Under the pieces are notes generated by a model. It was not told the origin of the DNA. It saw only the letters and a program-made list of their open reading frames with translations, and ran no database searches. Source: an uncultured Prevotellaceae bacterium (lineage in GTDB: Bacteria; Bacteroidota; Bacteroidia; Bacteroidales; Bacteroidaceae). From it: DNA of 59,348 nucleotides. The stretch is taken from positions 1 to 59,348 of the forward strand of contig CADCEQ010000028.1 in NCBI GenBank assembly GCA_902800435.1, given 5' to 3'. A program made the position numbers and the translations under genes. Shown here piece after piece: positions 18,671 through 28,199 of this stretch (position 1 is the stretch's first letter; every line of letters starts with the position of its first letter).

Positions 18671-20902
18671 ATGATTACCAAAGTAAAATATCTCATCTGT
18701 GCAATCTGCGTCGTCTGCGGTTCAATCGCCTGTACGGAGGAACCCGACGGGTCGAACCTCTTCTCGTCCGACGAGAAGACCATCGCCGAGCTGCTGCGCG
18801 ACCGCCCCGAACTGAGCGCATTCTACCGCATTCTCGAGAAAGGCGGATTCGACAAGTATATGGGCACATACGGGCAGTACACCTGCTTCGCACCGATGAA
18901 CGACGGCGTGAACGCCTATCTGGATAGTCTCTATAAGGATGAGTCGTACCTCATCTCGAAGGCCAAGCAGAAGCACAACGGCATCAAGGAAGACGCCGCT
19001 TGGAACAGCCTCGACGTGATGGCGAAGGTGAACCTGATGCCCGACTCGCTGTGCGACGACATCGCACGCTTCCACCTCTCGGGTGAGGAGCACCTGCAGG
19101 TCGACCTCGACGGTACGGCCACCACATGGACCACGATGAAGACGGGCCGCAGCATCCGCGTGGGCACCTTCGGCGTCGATGCCTACAATCAGGACTACGT
19201 CGGACTGACCAGTCTGAACGACATCTCGGCCATCGTCGACGGCGACATCGAGGCCATCAACGGCATTCTCCACGTCTGCTCGACCGTCATTCCCCGCTCC
19301 GACCGCACCACTGACGACCAGCTGCGCGTCGAGGGCGAGAAGGACTTGAGCATCTTCTACGCAGCCCTCGAGGCTACGGGCTATACCGACACGCTGACCA
19401 TCGAGGCCAAGCGCCATCCCGACGGCACGCCGGTGACATACGACCTGGGTACCAACCACAACGACCGCGACGGCAACTCGCTCTACTACCCCAAGGAGTG
19501 TATGGTGAAGTGGACCGTTTTTGCCGAGACCGACGACGTGTTCCGCGCTGCCGGCATCAACAGCTTCGACGACCTGAAGAAGAAGTGTGTTGAGTGGTAC
19601 GCCGGTTCGGCTGCCTGGTACGACTATATCAACGAAAAGGGCATCACCATCAGCACGGGCGACGACTACACCAACCGGTTCAACGTGGTGAACATGTTCG
19701 TGGCCTATCACATCCTGCGTGCTGGCATGCCCATCGACCGCATCGTCTACGAGAAGAACGCACAGACCAACTCGTCGTGGAACTTCTGCTTTGGCTACGA
19801 GCCCCAGGAGTACTTCGAGACGATGCTCCCCAACACCATTCTGAAGGTGTGGGAGACCAACCCCAAGACCACTAAGGACCTGTGGCTGAACCGCTACCTG
19901 ACGAACAACACGCTGACCTCGAAGCTCGGACTCTTCGGAACACCGGGTGACGGCGACCACGTGCTGAAGTTCGCCGGCGTGCCCGTCGACCGCAACAGCA
20001 GCGTCGAGACCCTCAACGGCTATATCCACCGCATCAAGGGTATCCTGAAGTACGACGAGAACGCCCGTAACGCCCTCTATGAGCGTTTGCGCTTCGACTC
20101 GTCGACCTTCCTCTACGAGCTCATCAACAACGGACTTCGCGGGGCTACGCCCGCCGAGGTGAGCGCGCTCAACGGCGGCGGCGACGGCAACCGTGTAGCC
20201 TTCCAGAACAACTACTTCGACAACATTGTCTGCTACAACCCCGGTACGCTGCTCCGCTTCAACGTGATGGGCGCCTGGCGTGCACATAACTCTGACCAGT
20301 TCCAGGGTTGGGACGTCTACGACTTCGCCATCAAGCTGCCTCACGTGCCTACGGGCGAGTATGAGCTGCGCATCATCTACCCCCCGATGGGTCGTGGCGG
20401 ACTGATGCAGTTCTATCTCGGCAACTCGTCGAAACAGTCGGATATGGTGGCCATCGGCATCCCCTTCGATGCCTGCGCCAACCCCTATCAGGACGCAACC
20501 ATCGGTTATGAGGACATCGTGAACCGCGCCGACGACGAGACGTCGGACTGCGGCGTCGAGAGCGACCAGCGTATGCACGTGCGCGGCTATATGCGTGCAC
20601 CGGCATCCTTCTCGCGCGGTACCTATAATACGATTACCGACCCGCTGACCTATTCAGAGGACGACATCTACTCGGCAGCAAGCCAGATTATCGGCTCCAC
20701 CAGCTGCCGCTCGGAGACCGGCTACGGCACGATGATGCTGCGCCGCATCATCACCACCCAGCGCTTTGAGCAGGGCAAGGACTACTGGCTGCGCATCAAG
20801 AACCTGGTGAACGACACCAACCTCGGTTGGTCGTTCGACTTTGTGGAACTGGTGCCGCTCGACATCGTCAACAGTCAGACCATGACCGAGGACTGGTACT
20901 AA
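18671..20902 (+). CDS. Fasciclin-domain surface lipoprotein
   Basis: This 743-residue protein has a lipoprotein signal (MITKVKYLICAICVVCGSIAC, lipid on Cys21). The FAS1 domain begins at about residue 36 (TIAELLRDRPELSAFYRILEKGGFDKYM) and has the conserved YTCFAPMNDGVNAYL motif. A second FAS1-like unit spans about 215-455. The C-terminal 280 residues are different and contain a jelly-roll-like stretch (LRFNVMGAW...YELRIIYPPMGRGG), possibly a carbohydrate-binding module. It sits third after SusC/SusD in the transport operon. The first residues (MITK) and the Cys-rich signal sequence resemble those of the next fasciclin gene and of the second SusD, which suggests exchange of leader segments. Confidence 0.8.
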   Translation: MITKVKYLICAICVVCGSIACTEEPDGSNLFSSDEKTIAELLRDRPELSAFYRILEKGGFDKYMGTYGQYTCFAPMNDGVNAYLDSLYKDESYLISKAKQKHNGIKEDAAWNSLDVMAKVNLMPDSLCDDIARFHLSGEEHLQVDLDGTATTWTTMKTGRSIRVGTFGVDAYNQDYVGLTSLNDISAIVDGDIEAINGILHVCSTVIPRSDRTTDDQLRVEGEKDLSIFYAALEATGYTDTLTIEAKRHPDGTPVTYDLGTNHNDRDGNSLYYPKECMVKWTVFAETDDVFRAAGINSFDDLKKKCVEWYAGSAAWYDYINEKGITISTGDDYTNRFNVVNMFVAYHILRAGMPIDRIVYEKNAQTNSSWNFCFGYEPQEYFETMLPNTILKVWETNPKTTKDLWLNRYLTNNTLTSKLGLFGTPGDGDHVLKFAGVPVDRNSSVETLNGYIHRIKGILKYDENARNALYERLRFDSSTFLYELINNGLRGATPAEVSALNGGGDGNRVAFQNNYFDNIVCYNPGTLLRFNVMGAWRAHNSDQFQGWDVYDFAIKLPHVPTGEYELRIIYPPMGRGGLMQFYLGNSSKQSDMVAIGIPFDACANPYQDATIGYEDIVNRADDETSDCGVESDQRMHVRGYMRAPASFSRGTYNTITDPLTYSEDDIYSAASQIIGSTSCRSETGYGTMMLRRIITTQRFEQGKDYWLRIKNLVNDTNLGWSFDFVELVPLDIVNSQTMTEDWY

Positions 20903-20904
20903 AC

Positions 20905-20936
20905 AATTGAGAATTGATAATTGAGAATTGAATATT
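20905..20936. repeat. Inter-cistronic phased repeat (AATTGAGAATTGATAATTGA)
   Basis: Four variant copies of AATTGA(G/T)A fill the gap between two fasciclin genes and run up to the start codon at 20937. The sequence is close to that of the repeat at 16896-16921. Confidence 0.8.
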
Positions 20937-22775
20937 ATGATTACCAAGAATATGAAGAATTATCTCGTCGCTTGTTTGCTGTGCTGCGGCGGTGCCGCAG
21001 TCACCAGCTGCACTGACTATGACGACTACAACTCGGTGCCGGCCGATGCGCGCCCAGGTGCCAACAAGACGTTGTGGGAGAATATCAGCAGCGACCAGCA
21101 GCTGACGAAGTTTGCTGCCCTTGCCCAGAAGTGCAAGTTCTCGGAAGCCCTCAACAGCTCCCGCTTCTATACGGTTTGGGCCCCTGTCGACGTTGCCATC
21201 AGCGATGCCGAGTACCAGCGCCTGATGGGCAGCGACAGCGCCACCATCGTGAAGCAGTTCATGCAGCATCACATCACGGAGTACAACTACCCCGTGTCGG
21301 CGGCTCTGGACAGTGCCACCATCATCACGCTCAACGCCAAGCACCATCCCTTCACGAAGGCTGGCTTCGACGGTTTCTCGTATGGTGAGGTCAACATTCC
21401 CTCGACCAACGGCGTGATGCACAAGCTCAACGGTATGTCGGAGTTCTACTACAATCTCTATGAGAACATCGACAACCTCAAGGGCTGCGACTCCATCAAG
21501 AGCTATATCCAGAAGTATGATGAGTACTATCTCGACGTCAACGCATCGGTCGTCGGCCCGCTGGTCAACGGCAAGCAGACCTACCTCGACTCCGTGCTGA
21601 AGAAGCGCAACAACGTGATTCGCAGCATCATGCGCGCTGACCTCGAGGATGAGGACAGCACGTTCTGTATGCTCGTTCCCAACGACAAGGCTTGGAACGA
21701 TGCCTATGCTGCCATCAATCCCTGCTATAATTATATCGCTAAGATGGACTATATGGACATCAGCAAGAAGACGACCGTAGCCTCTTCGCTGAAGGCCACC
21801 GATTCGAAGGCCGACAAGGCCGCAGAGACCGCCCCTGACCTGAAGGACTCGCTGACGCGCCGCAACATCGTCAGCAACCTCGTCTTCTCATACAGCAACC
21901 CTCACAACCTGCCGCTCTTCGGCAAGGGCACGCTGACCGCTACCGACACGGTGGTGTCGAAGTCGGGCTCCTATCTGCAGAATGCCCAGACGGTGCTGCA
22001 GCACACCACAGCCATCAGTGAGATGAGTAACGGTATGACGCGCACCATCGACTCTATCACCTTCCGCCCCTGGCAGACGTATAATCCCACGATTATTGCC
22101 ACGCGCCCGCTGTCGACGCTGAAGGTCACCAAGCTGACGAACCACAACGTGCCCCTCGACAACCTCGTTGGTCGCGACAGCCTGTTCAGCAAGGTGCCGA
22201 GAATGTTCCGCCAGTGGCTGCTGCCCAAGACGTCGCGCTTCTTCTCATACGTGGCCGTCGACAGTGCCAACATCGACGGTACGACGGGTAAGCCCGAGTT
22301 CAGCTTCGCCCTCGGAAATATCAAAGGCGACGGTACCGTCACGGGTACGGTCCGTTCTACCACCTATCACATCTACGTCGTCACCGTTCCCGCACAGGTG
22401 GAGGAGCCTCTGGCCGATGTGAAGCCTTACTACCTGCGCTTCTACCTCAGCTGGACCGACGCTGCCAACAAGCAGCAGCTCACCGTGTTGCCTGAAGGTT
22501 CGAAGGCATCGATGGAGATTACCACCGACGAGGGCGAGAGCGCTGCCAACCTGATCTGCGTCGGCGACCCAGGACGTGTCAACGTCATCGACCTCGGCGA
22601 GTTCACCTTCCCCGCCTGCTATTACGGTCTGGATGCTTATCCCAGCCTGATCATGATGCACACCAAGACCTACACCTCGTCGGCCAACCGTAAGAAGTAC
22701 GACCAGCAGATGCGTGTGGCGGGTGTCTATCTCGTTCCCAAGGAGTACAACGACTATTGGTCCAATTTAGAATAA
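20937..22775 (+). CDS. Fasciclin-domain surface lipoprotein
   Basis: The 612-residue protein begins MITKNMKNYLVACLLCCGG and carries the lipobox VTSC. The FAS1 unit at about 35-180 has FYTVWAPVDVAISDAEY, VKQFMQHHITEYNY and a closing NGVMHKLNG. A second unit follows at about 190-470 with TFCMLVPNDKAWNDAY and further strands, and residues 430-600 form a beta-rich C-terminal part. It lies directly in front of the second SusC gene (gap of 3-9 bp), so it is translated with that pair. The signal-peptide DNA contains a hairpin (20984-21000) and a 21-nt stretch identical to the one in the second SusD gene. Confidence 0.8.
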   Translation: MITKNMKNYLVACLLCCGGAAVTSCTDYDDYNSVPADARPGANKTLWENISSDQQLTKFAALAQKCKFSEALNSSRFYTVWAPVDVAISDAEYQRLMGSDSATIVKQFMQHHITEYNYPVSAALDSATIITLNAKHHPFTKAGFDGFSYGEVNIPSTNGVMHKLNGMSEFYYNLYENIDNLKGCDSIKSYIQKYDEYYLDVNASVVGPLVNGKQTYLDSVLKKRNNVIRSIMRADLEDEDSTFCMLVPNDKAWNDAYAAINPCYNYIAKMDYMDISKKTTVASSLKATDSKADKAAETAPDLKDSLTRRNIVSNLVFSYSNPHNLPLFGKGTLTATDTVVSKSGSYLQNAQTVLQHTTAISEMSNGMTRTIDSITFRPWQTYNPTIIATRPLSTLKVTKLTNHNVPLDNLVGRDSLFSKVPRMFRQWLLPKTSRFFSYVAVDSANIDGTTGKPEFSFALGNIKGDGTVTGTVRSTTYHIYVVTVPAQVEEPLADVKPYYLRFYLSWTDAANKQQLTVLPEGSKASMEITTDEGESAANLICVGDPGRVNVIDLGEFTFPACYYGLDAYPSLIMMHTKTYTSSANRKKYDQQMRVAGVYLVPKEYNDYWSNLE

Positions 22776-22778
22776 AGG

Positions 22779-25700
22779 ATGACTATGAAAAGAACGATAT
22801 ACAACTTCCTACAGCGTCAGAGTCTCAGACTCTCACTCTGTGCCATCGTCTTGACAGCAAGCACAGTGGCTTTCGCTCAGGATGATCTCGACGACGAAGA
22901 AGAAAGCACCGCCATCAAGGCGCCGAAGCGCGAGAAGGTCGTCGATACGAATCCAACCATCAACGTGCAGGGTGTTGTCGTCGACGATGCTACGAAGCAG
23001 CCTCTGGCCGGTGTGCGCATTCAGGTCCTCAACGACAAGCGGTATGTGGCGATGACCGACGACGACGGTAAGTTCACCATTAAGGTGCCCACGTTTGCCA
23101 CCTCGCTCTTCGTGCAGACGCCGCAATACCTGTCGCAGCAGGTCGCCATCAAGGCCGGCGACGCCCAGCAGCAGATCAGAATCAGCATGCTTAGCGATGC
23201 CTTCAAGCAGATGTATGTTGACGGCACCACGATAACGGCTACCAACAGCTTCGTCTCCGACGGCAACGGCCTGACCATCGACGAGGAGATGACCGAGAAG
23301 CTGGGTGGCGACATCCGCATGAACATGCACTCGGGCAATCTCGACCAGGGCGCCGCAATGTTCATTCGCGGTATCACCTCCATCAATGCCGGCTCGCAAC
23401 CACTCGTCATCCTCGACGGCGTGGAGCTTGACATGCAGCACAGCCGACAGTCGCTGCATCAGGGCGACATCTTCAACATGCTGTCGTCGATCTCGCCTGA
23501 GGACATCGACAAGGTGACGGTGCTGAAGAACGCAACGGCCCTCTACGGTGCACGTGGAGCCAACGGCGTCATCCTCATCAATACCAAGCGCGGCCACTCG
23601 ATGGCTACGCGCATCGACGCTAAGCTCGGTGTGGGCTGGACCTTCACGCCCAACTACCCGACGACGATGAACGCAGCACAGTATCGTAACTACGCCGTCG
23701 AGCAGCTCGGTACCATCAAGGAGGTGCAGGAGCGCATCGGCTCAAGCACGAACGCCCTGCAGTTCAACTTCCTGAACGACGCCAAGGACGGCTACTACTA
23801 CAATACCTATCATAACGATACCGACTGGAACGACTACGTCTACCGCACGGCGCTGACCCACAACTACAGCATCAACGTGCAGGGTGGCGACGACATCGGT
23901 ATGTACAACCTCTCGGTGGCTTATATCCAGACGATGAAGAACGTCAAGTCGACCAGCTTCGACCGTATCAACGTGCGCTTCAATACCGATATCAGCCTGC
24001 TCTACAACTTCTACACGAAGTTCGACATGTCGTTCTCGCGTTCGAACACGAACCTCTTCGACGAGGGCATACCCGCCGACCTCAATGCCGGCACCATCAC
24101 CTCGCCGGCGTTCCTGGCACTGATCAAGAGCCCGCTGCTCAACCCCTATCAGTACAACAAGAACATCAACGACTTCACCACGCTCCTCTCCGACGCCGAC
24201 GACCTCTACAGCACGCTGACCGAGGGTAACTACTCGCTGGCCAACCCCCTGGCGCTGATGAACAACGGCTCGGGCGAGCGCAAGAACCGCAACGAGAACA
24301 CCTTCTTCAACGTGACCGTCTCGCCGACTTACGAGTTCAACAAGGAGTGGAAGCTGACATCGCACTTCAGCTACTACCTGAACCGCAACTCGCAGGCTTA
24401 CTATCGTCCCAATATCGGTCTGCCCTCGTTCGCCATCGAGAATCTCGGTACTGTCTACTCGAAGACGGCCTCTATCTTCTCGAAGGAGATCAACGTGCTT
24501 AGCAACACCCATATCGACTGGGCCAAGAAGATTGGTGCACACGACATCGCAGCTACGGGCGGTTTCCGCTACAACTACTTCTCCTACGACAACAGCGACA
24601 TTGCCACGCAGTACTCTACGAAGCTCGAGGACGACAAGAACCCGAAGCTCGCTACCGGCAACGATGTCTACTCGACCGTTAAGGGTGCCGACGATGTCTG
24701 GAAGAATATGCAGTGGTACCTCTCGGGCGACTATAACTATATGAACAAGTACTTCGCTACAGTCTCGATGCTGGCTGAGTCGAACAGCCGCTTCGGCAGC
24801 AATGCCGACGGCGGTCTGAAGGTGGCCGGCGTGAAGTGGGCGCTCTTCCCCAGCGTGCAACTGGGCTGGGTGCTGACCAACGAGAACTGGTTCCCGAAGA
24901 CGGTGGGCATCAACTACCTGCGCCTGAACGTGGGCTTCGACATGAGCGGTAACGACGGTATCAACAACTACGCCGCCCGCACGTCGTTCAATACCGTTCG
25001 CTATAACTACACGGAGATCGGTATGCAGCTCACCAACGTGGGTAACGAGGAAATCAAGTGGGAGACGACGTCGAAGTTCAATGCCGGCCTGCAGGCTTAT
25101 TTCCTCAACAACCGTCTGGGCTTCAGCGCCAACTACTTCCTCCACAAGACCAAGGACCTGCTGGCGCTCAAGACCTTCGAGAACCCGATTGGCGGTATCA
25201 ACAACTACTGGACCAACGACGGCGAGGTCAGCAACACGGGCTTCGAGGTCGGCATCAACGGCAAGCCGGTATCAATGAAAGACTGGCATCTGGAGGTCGG
25301 CGCTACCGTCGGTCACTACAAGAACGAGGTCAAGAAGCTGGCCAACGGCAACTACACCTCTTCTATCTATGGTACCGACAACATCCTGACCGCCGTTGGC
25401 AACCCCGTGGGCGTGTTCTACGGCTACAAGACCAAGGGCGTCTATGCCACAACGGCTGAAGCTGCGGCTGCCGGACAGTACATCGTCGACGAGACGGGTG
25501 CCCGTCAGTATTTCGGTGCCGGCGACGTCATCTTCGAGGATGTCAACAACGACAAGCAGATCAGCGAGGCCGACAAGCAGATTATCGGCGACCCCAATCC
25601 CGATATCTTCGGCAACATCTTCCTCAACCTCAACTGGAAGCGCTTCACACTCGCCACGAACTTCAACTACTCGTTGGGCAACGACGTGTTCAACTATCAG

Positions 25701-26024
25701 CGCTCAGTGCTCAACAGCGGTGCCACGCTCTACAACCAGCAGGTGGCTGAGATCGGCCACTGGCGCTACGAGGGACAGCAGACCGAGCTGCCGCGCCTCT
25801 GCTACGGCGACCCGATGGGCAATAACCGCTTCTCTGACCGCTGGATTGAGGACGGCTCCTACCTGCGCCTGAAGAGCGTCATGCTCTCCTTCCAGGTGCC
25901 CATTCCCGAGTCGGGCAGCGACCCCGAGTTCTCTGTCAGCAACCACCAACTCTATCAGGGTATCGATGCCGGTACGCTGGCTCAGGGACGTGTGTTCTCT
26001 ATGGGAGTGAAAATCAACCTCTAA
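22779..26024 (+). CDS. SusC/RagA-family TonB-dependent transporter (second pair)
   Basis: The 1081-residue protein has a long signal region ending in VAFAQ, then a regulatory-like domain at about 65-145 (VQGVVVDDATKQPLAGVRIQV), a plug (LVILDGVEL, VLKNATALYGARGANGVILINTKRG) and the barrel. It differs enough from the first SusC that it probably takes a different pectic fragment. The second ATG at 22785 (MKRTIYNFLQ) is an equally likely start; an AAAGG stands just before the first. The partner SusD begins about 40 bp downstream. Confidence 0.95.
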   Translation: MTMKRTIYNFLQRQSLRLSLCAIVLTASTVAFAQDDLDDEEESTAIKAPKREKVVDTNPTINVQGVVVDDATKQPLAGVRIQVLNDKRYVAMTDDDGKFTIKVPTFATSLFVQTPQYLSQQVAIKAGDAQQQIRISMLSDAFKQMYVDGTTITATNSFVSDGNGLTIDEEMTEKLGGDIRMNMHSGNLDQGAAMFIRGITSINAGSQPLVILDGVELDMQHSRQSLHQGDIFNMLSSISPEDIDKVTVLKNATALYGARGANGVILINTKRGHSMATRIDAKLGVGWTFTPNYPTTMNAAQYRNYAVEQLGTIKEVQERIGSSTNALQFNFLNDAKDGYYYNTYHNDTDWNDYVYRTALTHNYSINVQGGDDIGMYNLSVAYIQTMKNVKSTSFDRINVRFNTDISLLYNFYTKFDMSFSRSNTNLFDEGIPADLNAGTITSPAFLALIKSPLLNPYQYNKNINDFTTLLSDADDLYSTLTEGNYSLANPLALMNNGSGERKNRNENTFFNVTVSPTYEFNKEWKLTSHFSYYLNRNSQAYYRPNIGLPSFAIENLGTVYSKTASIFSKEINVLSNTHIDWAKKIGAHDIAATGGFRYNYFSYDNSDIATQYSTKLEDDKNPKLATGNDVYSTVKGADDVWKNMQWYLSGDYNYMNKYFATVSMLAESNSRFGSNADGGLKVAGVKWALFPSVQLGWVLTNENWFPKTVGINYLRLNVGFDMSGNDGINNYAARTSFNTVRYNYTEIGMQLTNVGNEEIKWETTSKFNAGLQAYFLNNRLGFSANYFLHKTKDLLALKTFENPIGGINNYWTNDGEVSNTGFEVGINGKPVSMKDWHLEVGATVGHYKNEVKKLANGNYTSSIYGTDNILTAVGNPVGVFYGYKTKGVYATTAEAAAAGQYIVDETGARQYFGAGDVIFEDVNNDKQISEADKQIIGDPNPDIFGNIFLNLNWKRFTLATNFNYSLGNDVFNYQRSVLNSGATLYNQQVAEIGHWRYEGQQTELPRLCYGDPMGNNRFSDRWIEDGSYLRLKSVMLSFQVPIPESGSDPEFSVSNHQLYQGIDAGTLAQGRVFSMGVKINL

Positions 26025-26027
26025 GCG

Positions 26028-26063
26028 AAATTGAAAATAGTAAATCGTAAATCGAAAATAAAG
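26028..26063. repeat. Inter-cistronic phased repeat (AAATCGTAAATCGAAAA)
   Basis: Copies of (G)AAAATAGTAAATCGTAAATCG fill the gap between the second SusC and SusD genes. Like the other gaps of the operon it is AT-rich and ends just before the start codon. Confidence 0.7.
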
Positions 26064-26066
26064 ATG

Positions 26067-28097
26067 ATGATTACCAAGAATATCACGAAATATCTCATCG
26101 CCTGTTCGCTGTTCTGCGGTGGTGCCGCAGTCACCAGCTGCGAGGATATGCTTGAGTCCGACAGCAACCGCCAGGTGTTCGAACCGGCTCTCGACCAGAA
26201 GACTGACTCCGTCTTCTATGCCTACGGTATTATGCAGGCCCTGCAGCAACTGGCCGACCAGTATTACTTCCAGAACGAGATGCGCGGCGACCTGGTCCGC
26301 CCCACCAACCGGGCTACTACCCACCTGCGCAGTCTGGCTTCGTTCTCGGCCGATGCTACCAACAAGTACGACAGCGTGTACCTTTATTATAAGGTCATCA
26401 ACAACTGCAACTACTACCTGGCTCACCGTGACACCACGCTGGCAACGGGTGCACGCAATGTTGTATGCAACGAGTATGCCGCTGTGGCCTCGTTCCGTGC
26501 GTGGACCTATCTGCAGCTGGCCCGCCAGTATGGTTCGGTGCCTTACATCACGGAGCCCGTCACCACCATCGGCCAGATTAATGCCAACACCTCGATGACT
26601 GGCTACGAGTCGATTCTGCAGGGCGAGGCCCGGATGCTGGAGAGCCTCAAGGCCCGCTATAGTGAGGACCAACTCTCTGTGCCCACCTTCAACCAGACGT
26701 CGCGCTCCATCGGTATGCTCAACTGGAAGGACGAACGCGGCCAGAATGTCGAGAAGTTCATCCGTCCCAGCAAGTGCTTCATCCCGCTCAACGTCGTGCT
26801 GGGCGACATCTACCTCGAACTGGGCCAGTACGAGCAGGCTGCAACGTGCTACTATCAGTATCTGCGCTATCAGGGATTCCTCAATCCGAGTAATATCTCT
26901 GTCAACTACAACGACTTCATGGGTACATTCTATAGTCAGTACAGCCCCATCTTCAAGGACTTCACTGAGTGGCCCGCCGACTATAATTCCGCCAAGAACA
27001 GTTCGCTTTACAATCAGGTACCTACTTGGGAGAACGCTTTCAGTCACTCCGCAGCTTCTGGCGACATTATCACGTACATCCCGATGGCGGTGAACTATAC
27101 GATGGGCAAGACCACCGACATCCCCGCTGCGTTCGGTTACAACTATTACGGCACGGAGTCAAGGGGTGGTGTACAGGTTGACGGCGACGAGATCTTCAGC
27201 TGCCCCAAGACGGAGGATATTCAGGTCGCCCCTTCACAGACCTACGTCGACTCTGCACGTCGTGCCCAGTACTATTACTTTACAGAGCAGGTGAAGGTGT
27301 CGCCCTTCAACTGGATTGTCAAGAGCCAGCCGCTGGGCGATGCACGCGCCTCGATCGTCACTCAGGGTGCTGGTGCCGACTCTGCTTATGTCTATACCCT
27401 CAAGCCCTCGACAGCCTACATCTATCTCTATCGTAACACGACCGTCTGGCTCCATCTGGCTGAGGCCATCAACCGCATGGGCTATCCCGATGCCGCCTTC
27501 GCCGTGCTGAAGAACGGTCTGCACTCCGAGTTGCCCAACTTCCGCTACCTCGAGGTCTACCTCAAGGATCAGGCTGGCAACGACTCCATCGACGAGAACG
27601 GACAGAAGATACTCGACATGACGCAGTCGCACATCGACGACAAGTACTACCTCACGCCCGAGTCCTACGAACTGCTGACCACCAAGCTGCCGTTCCTCGC
27701 TCAGGCCAACGCCGATGTCTTCCGCAACGGTACGTCGAAGTCGTTCGTCGGTATCCACTTCCACGGTGCCGGAGCCGTCGAGGACCTCTACTCATCCTAT
27801 CGCTACAGCACGGTGCTCGGTGCCAAGATTGCCGACATCAACCGCAAGTTCGGCCTCAATCTGACCACCTACACCAAGGCCGACTACATCAACGCCATGG
27901 AGGACTTGCTCTGCGACGAGTATGCAATGGAGTTTGCCTTCGAGGGCACGCGCTTCTCCGACCTGCGGCGACTGGCCTTACATAAGAACCGGGCGGGCAC
28001 ATACGGCGCCACATTCGGCGATGTCTGGCTCAGTCGGATGCTGCAGAACAATGCGCCGGGCATCACGACGCAGAACTGTTACCTGCCGTACAAATAA
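26067..28097 (+). CDS. SusD/RagB-family surface glycan-binding lipoprotein (second pair)
   Basis: The 676-residue lipoprotein begins MITKNITKYLIACSLFCGG with lipobox VTSC. SusD features include the segment YYKVINNCNYYLAHRD, the TPR-like AAVASFRAWTYLQLARQYGSVPYITEPV, and the C-terminal MEDLLCDEYAMEFAFEGTRFSDLRRLALHKN. The length is above average, with a longer region at 280-420. An ATG three bases upstream is also possible. A strong hairpin follows the stop codon, so this is the last gene of the transport operon. Confidence 0.95.
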   Translation: MITKNITKYLIACSLFCGGAAVTSCEDMLESDSNRQVFEPALDQKTDSVFYAYGIMQALQQLADQYYFQNEMRGDLVRPTNRATTHLRSLASFSADATNKYDSVYLYYKVINNCNYYLAHRDTTLATGARNVVCNEYAAVASFRAWTYLQLARQYGSVPYITEPVTTIGQINANTSMTGYESILQGEARMLESLKARYSEDQLSVPTFNQTSRSIGMLNWKDERGQNVEKFIRPSKCFIPLNVVLGDIYLELGQYEQAATCYYQYLRYQGFLNPSNISVNYNDFMGTFYSQYSPIFKDFTEWPADYNSAKNSSLYNQVPTWENAFSHSAASGDIITYIPMAVNYTMGKTTDIPAAFGYNYYGTESRGGVQVDGDEIFSCPKTEDIQVAPSQTYVDSARRAQYYYFTEQVKVSPFNWIVKSQPLGDARASIVTQGAGADSAYVYTLKPSTAYIYLYRNTTVWLHLAEAINRMGYPDAAFAVLKNGLHSELPNFRYLEVYLKDQAGNDSIDENGQKILDMTQSHIDDKYYLTPESYELLTTKLPFLAQANADVFRNGTSKSFVGIHFHGAGAVEDLYSSYRYSTVLGAKIADINRKFGLNLTTYTKADYINAMEDLLCDEYAMEFAFEGTRFSDLRRLALHKNRAGTYGATFGDVWLSRMLQNNAPGITTQNCYLPYK

Positions 28098-28112
28098 TGT
28101 CTGAAATACTGC

Positions 28113-28150
28113 AGATGGTTGTATGCCGACAGAGGCGTACAACCATCTTT
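28113..28150 (+). terminator. Terminator or attenuator hairpin after the transport operon
   Basis: A stem of about 14 bp with one mismatch pairs AGATGGTTGTATGCC with GGCGTACAACCATCT and is followed by only a few T residues. No clear promoter was found between it and the next gene at 28200, so partial read-through is possible. Confidence 0.7.
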
Positions 28151-28199
28151 ACGCATAAAAAACTATACTATACCAATTTACAACAAAACAATTAAACTT

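Noticed and set aside
18722..20578. 618-codon minus-strand frame opposite a fasciclin gene
   Set aside because: It has shadow composition rich in Val, Ala and His without motifs, while the plus strand encodes a lipoprotein with FAS1 domains. Similar minus-strand frames at 2082-3569, 23742-25145, 30313-31701 and 43974-45422 are rejected for the same reason.
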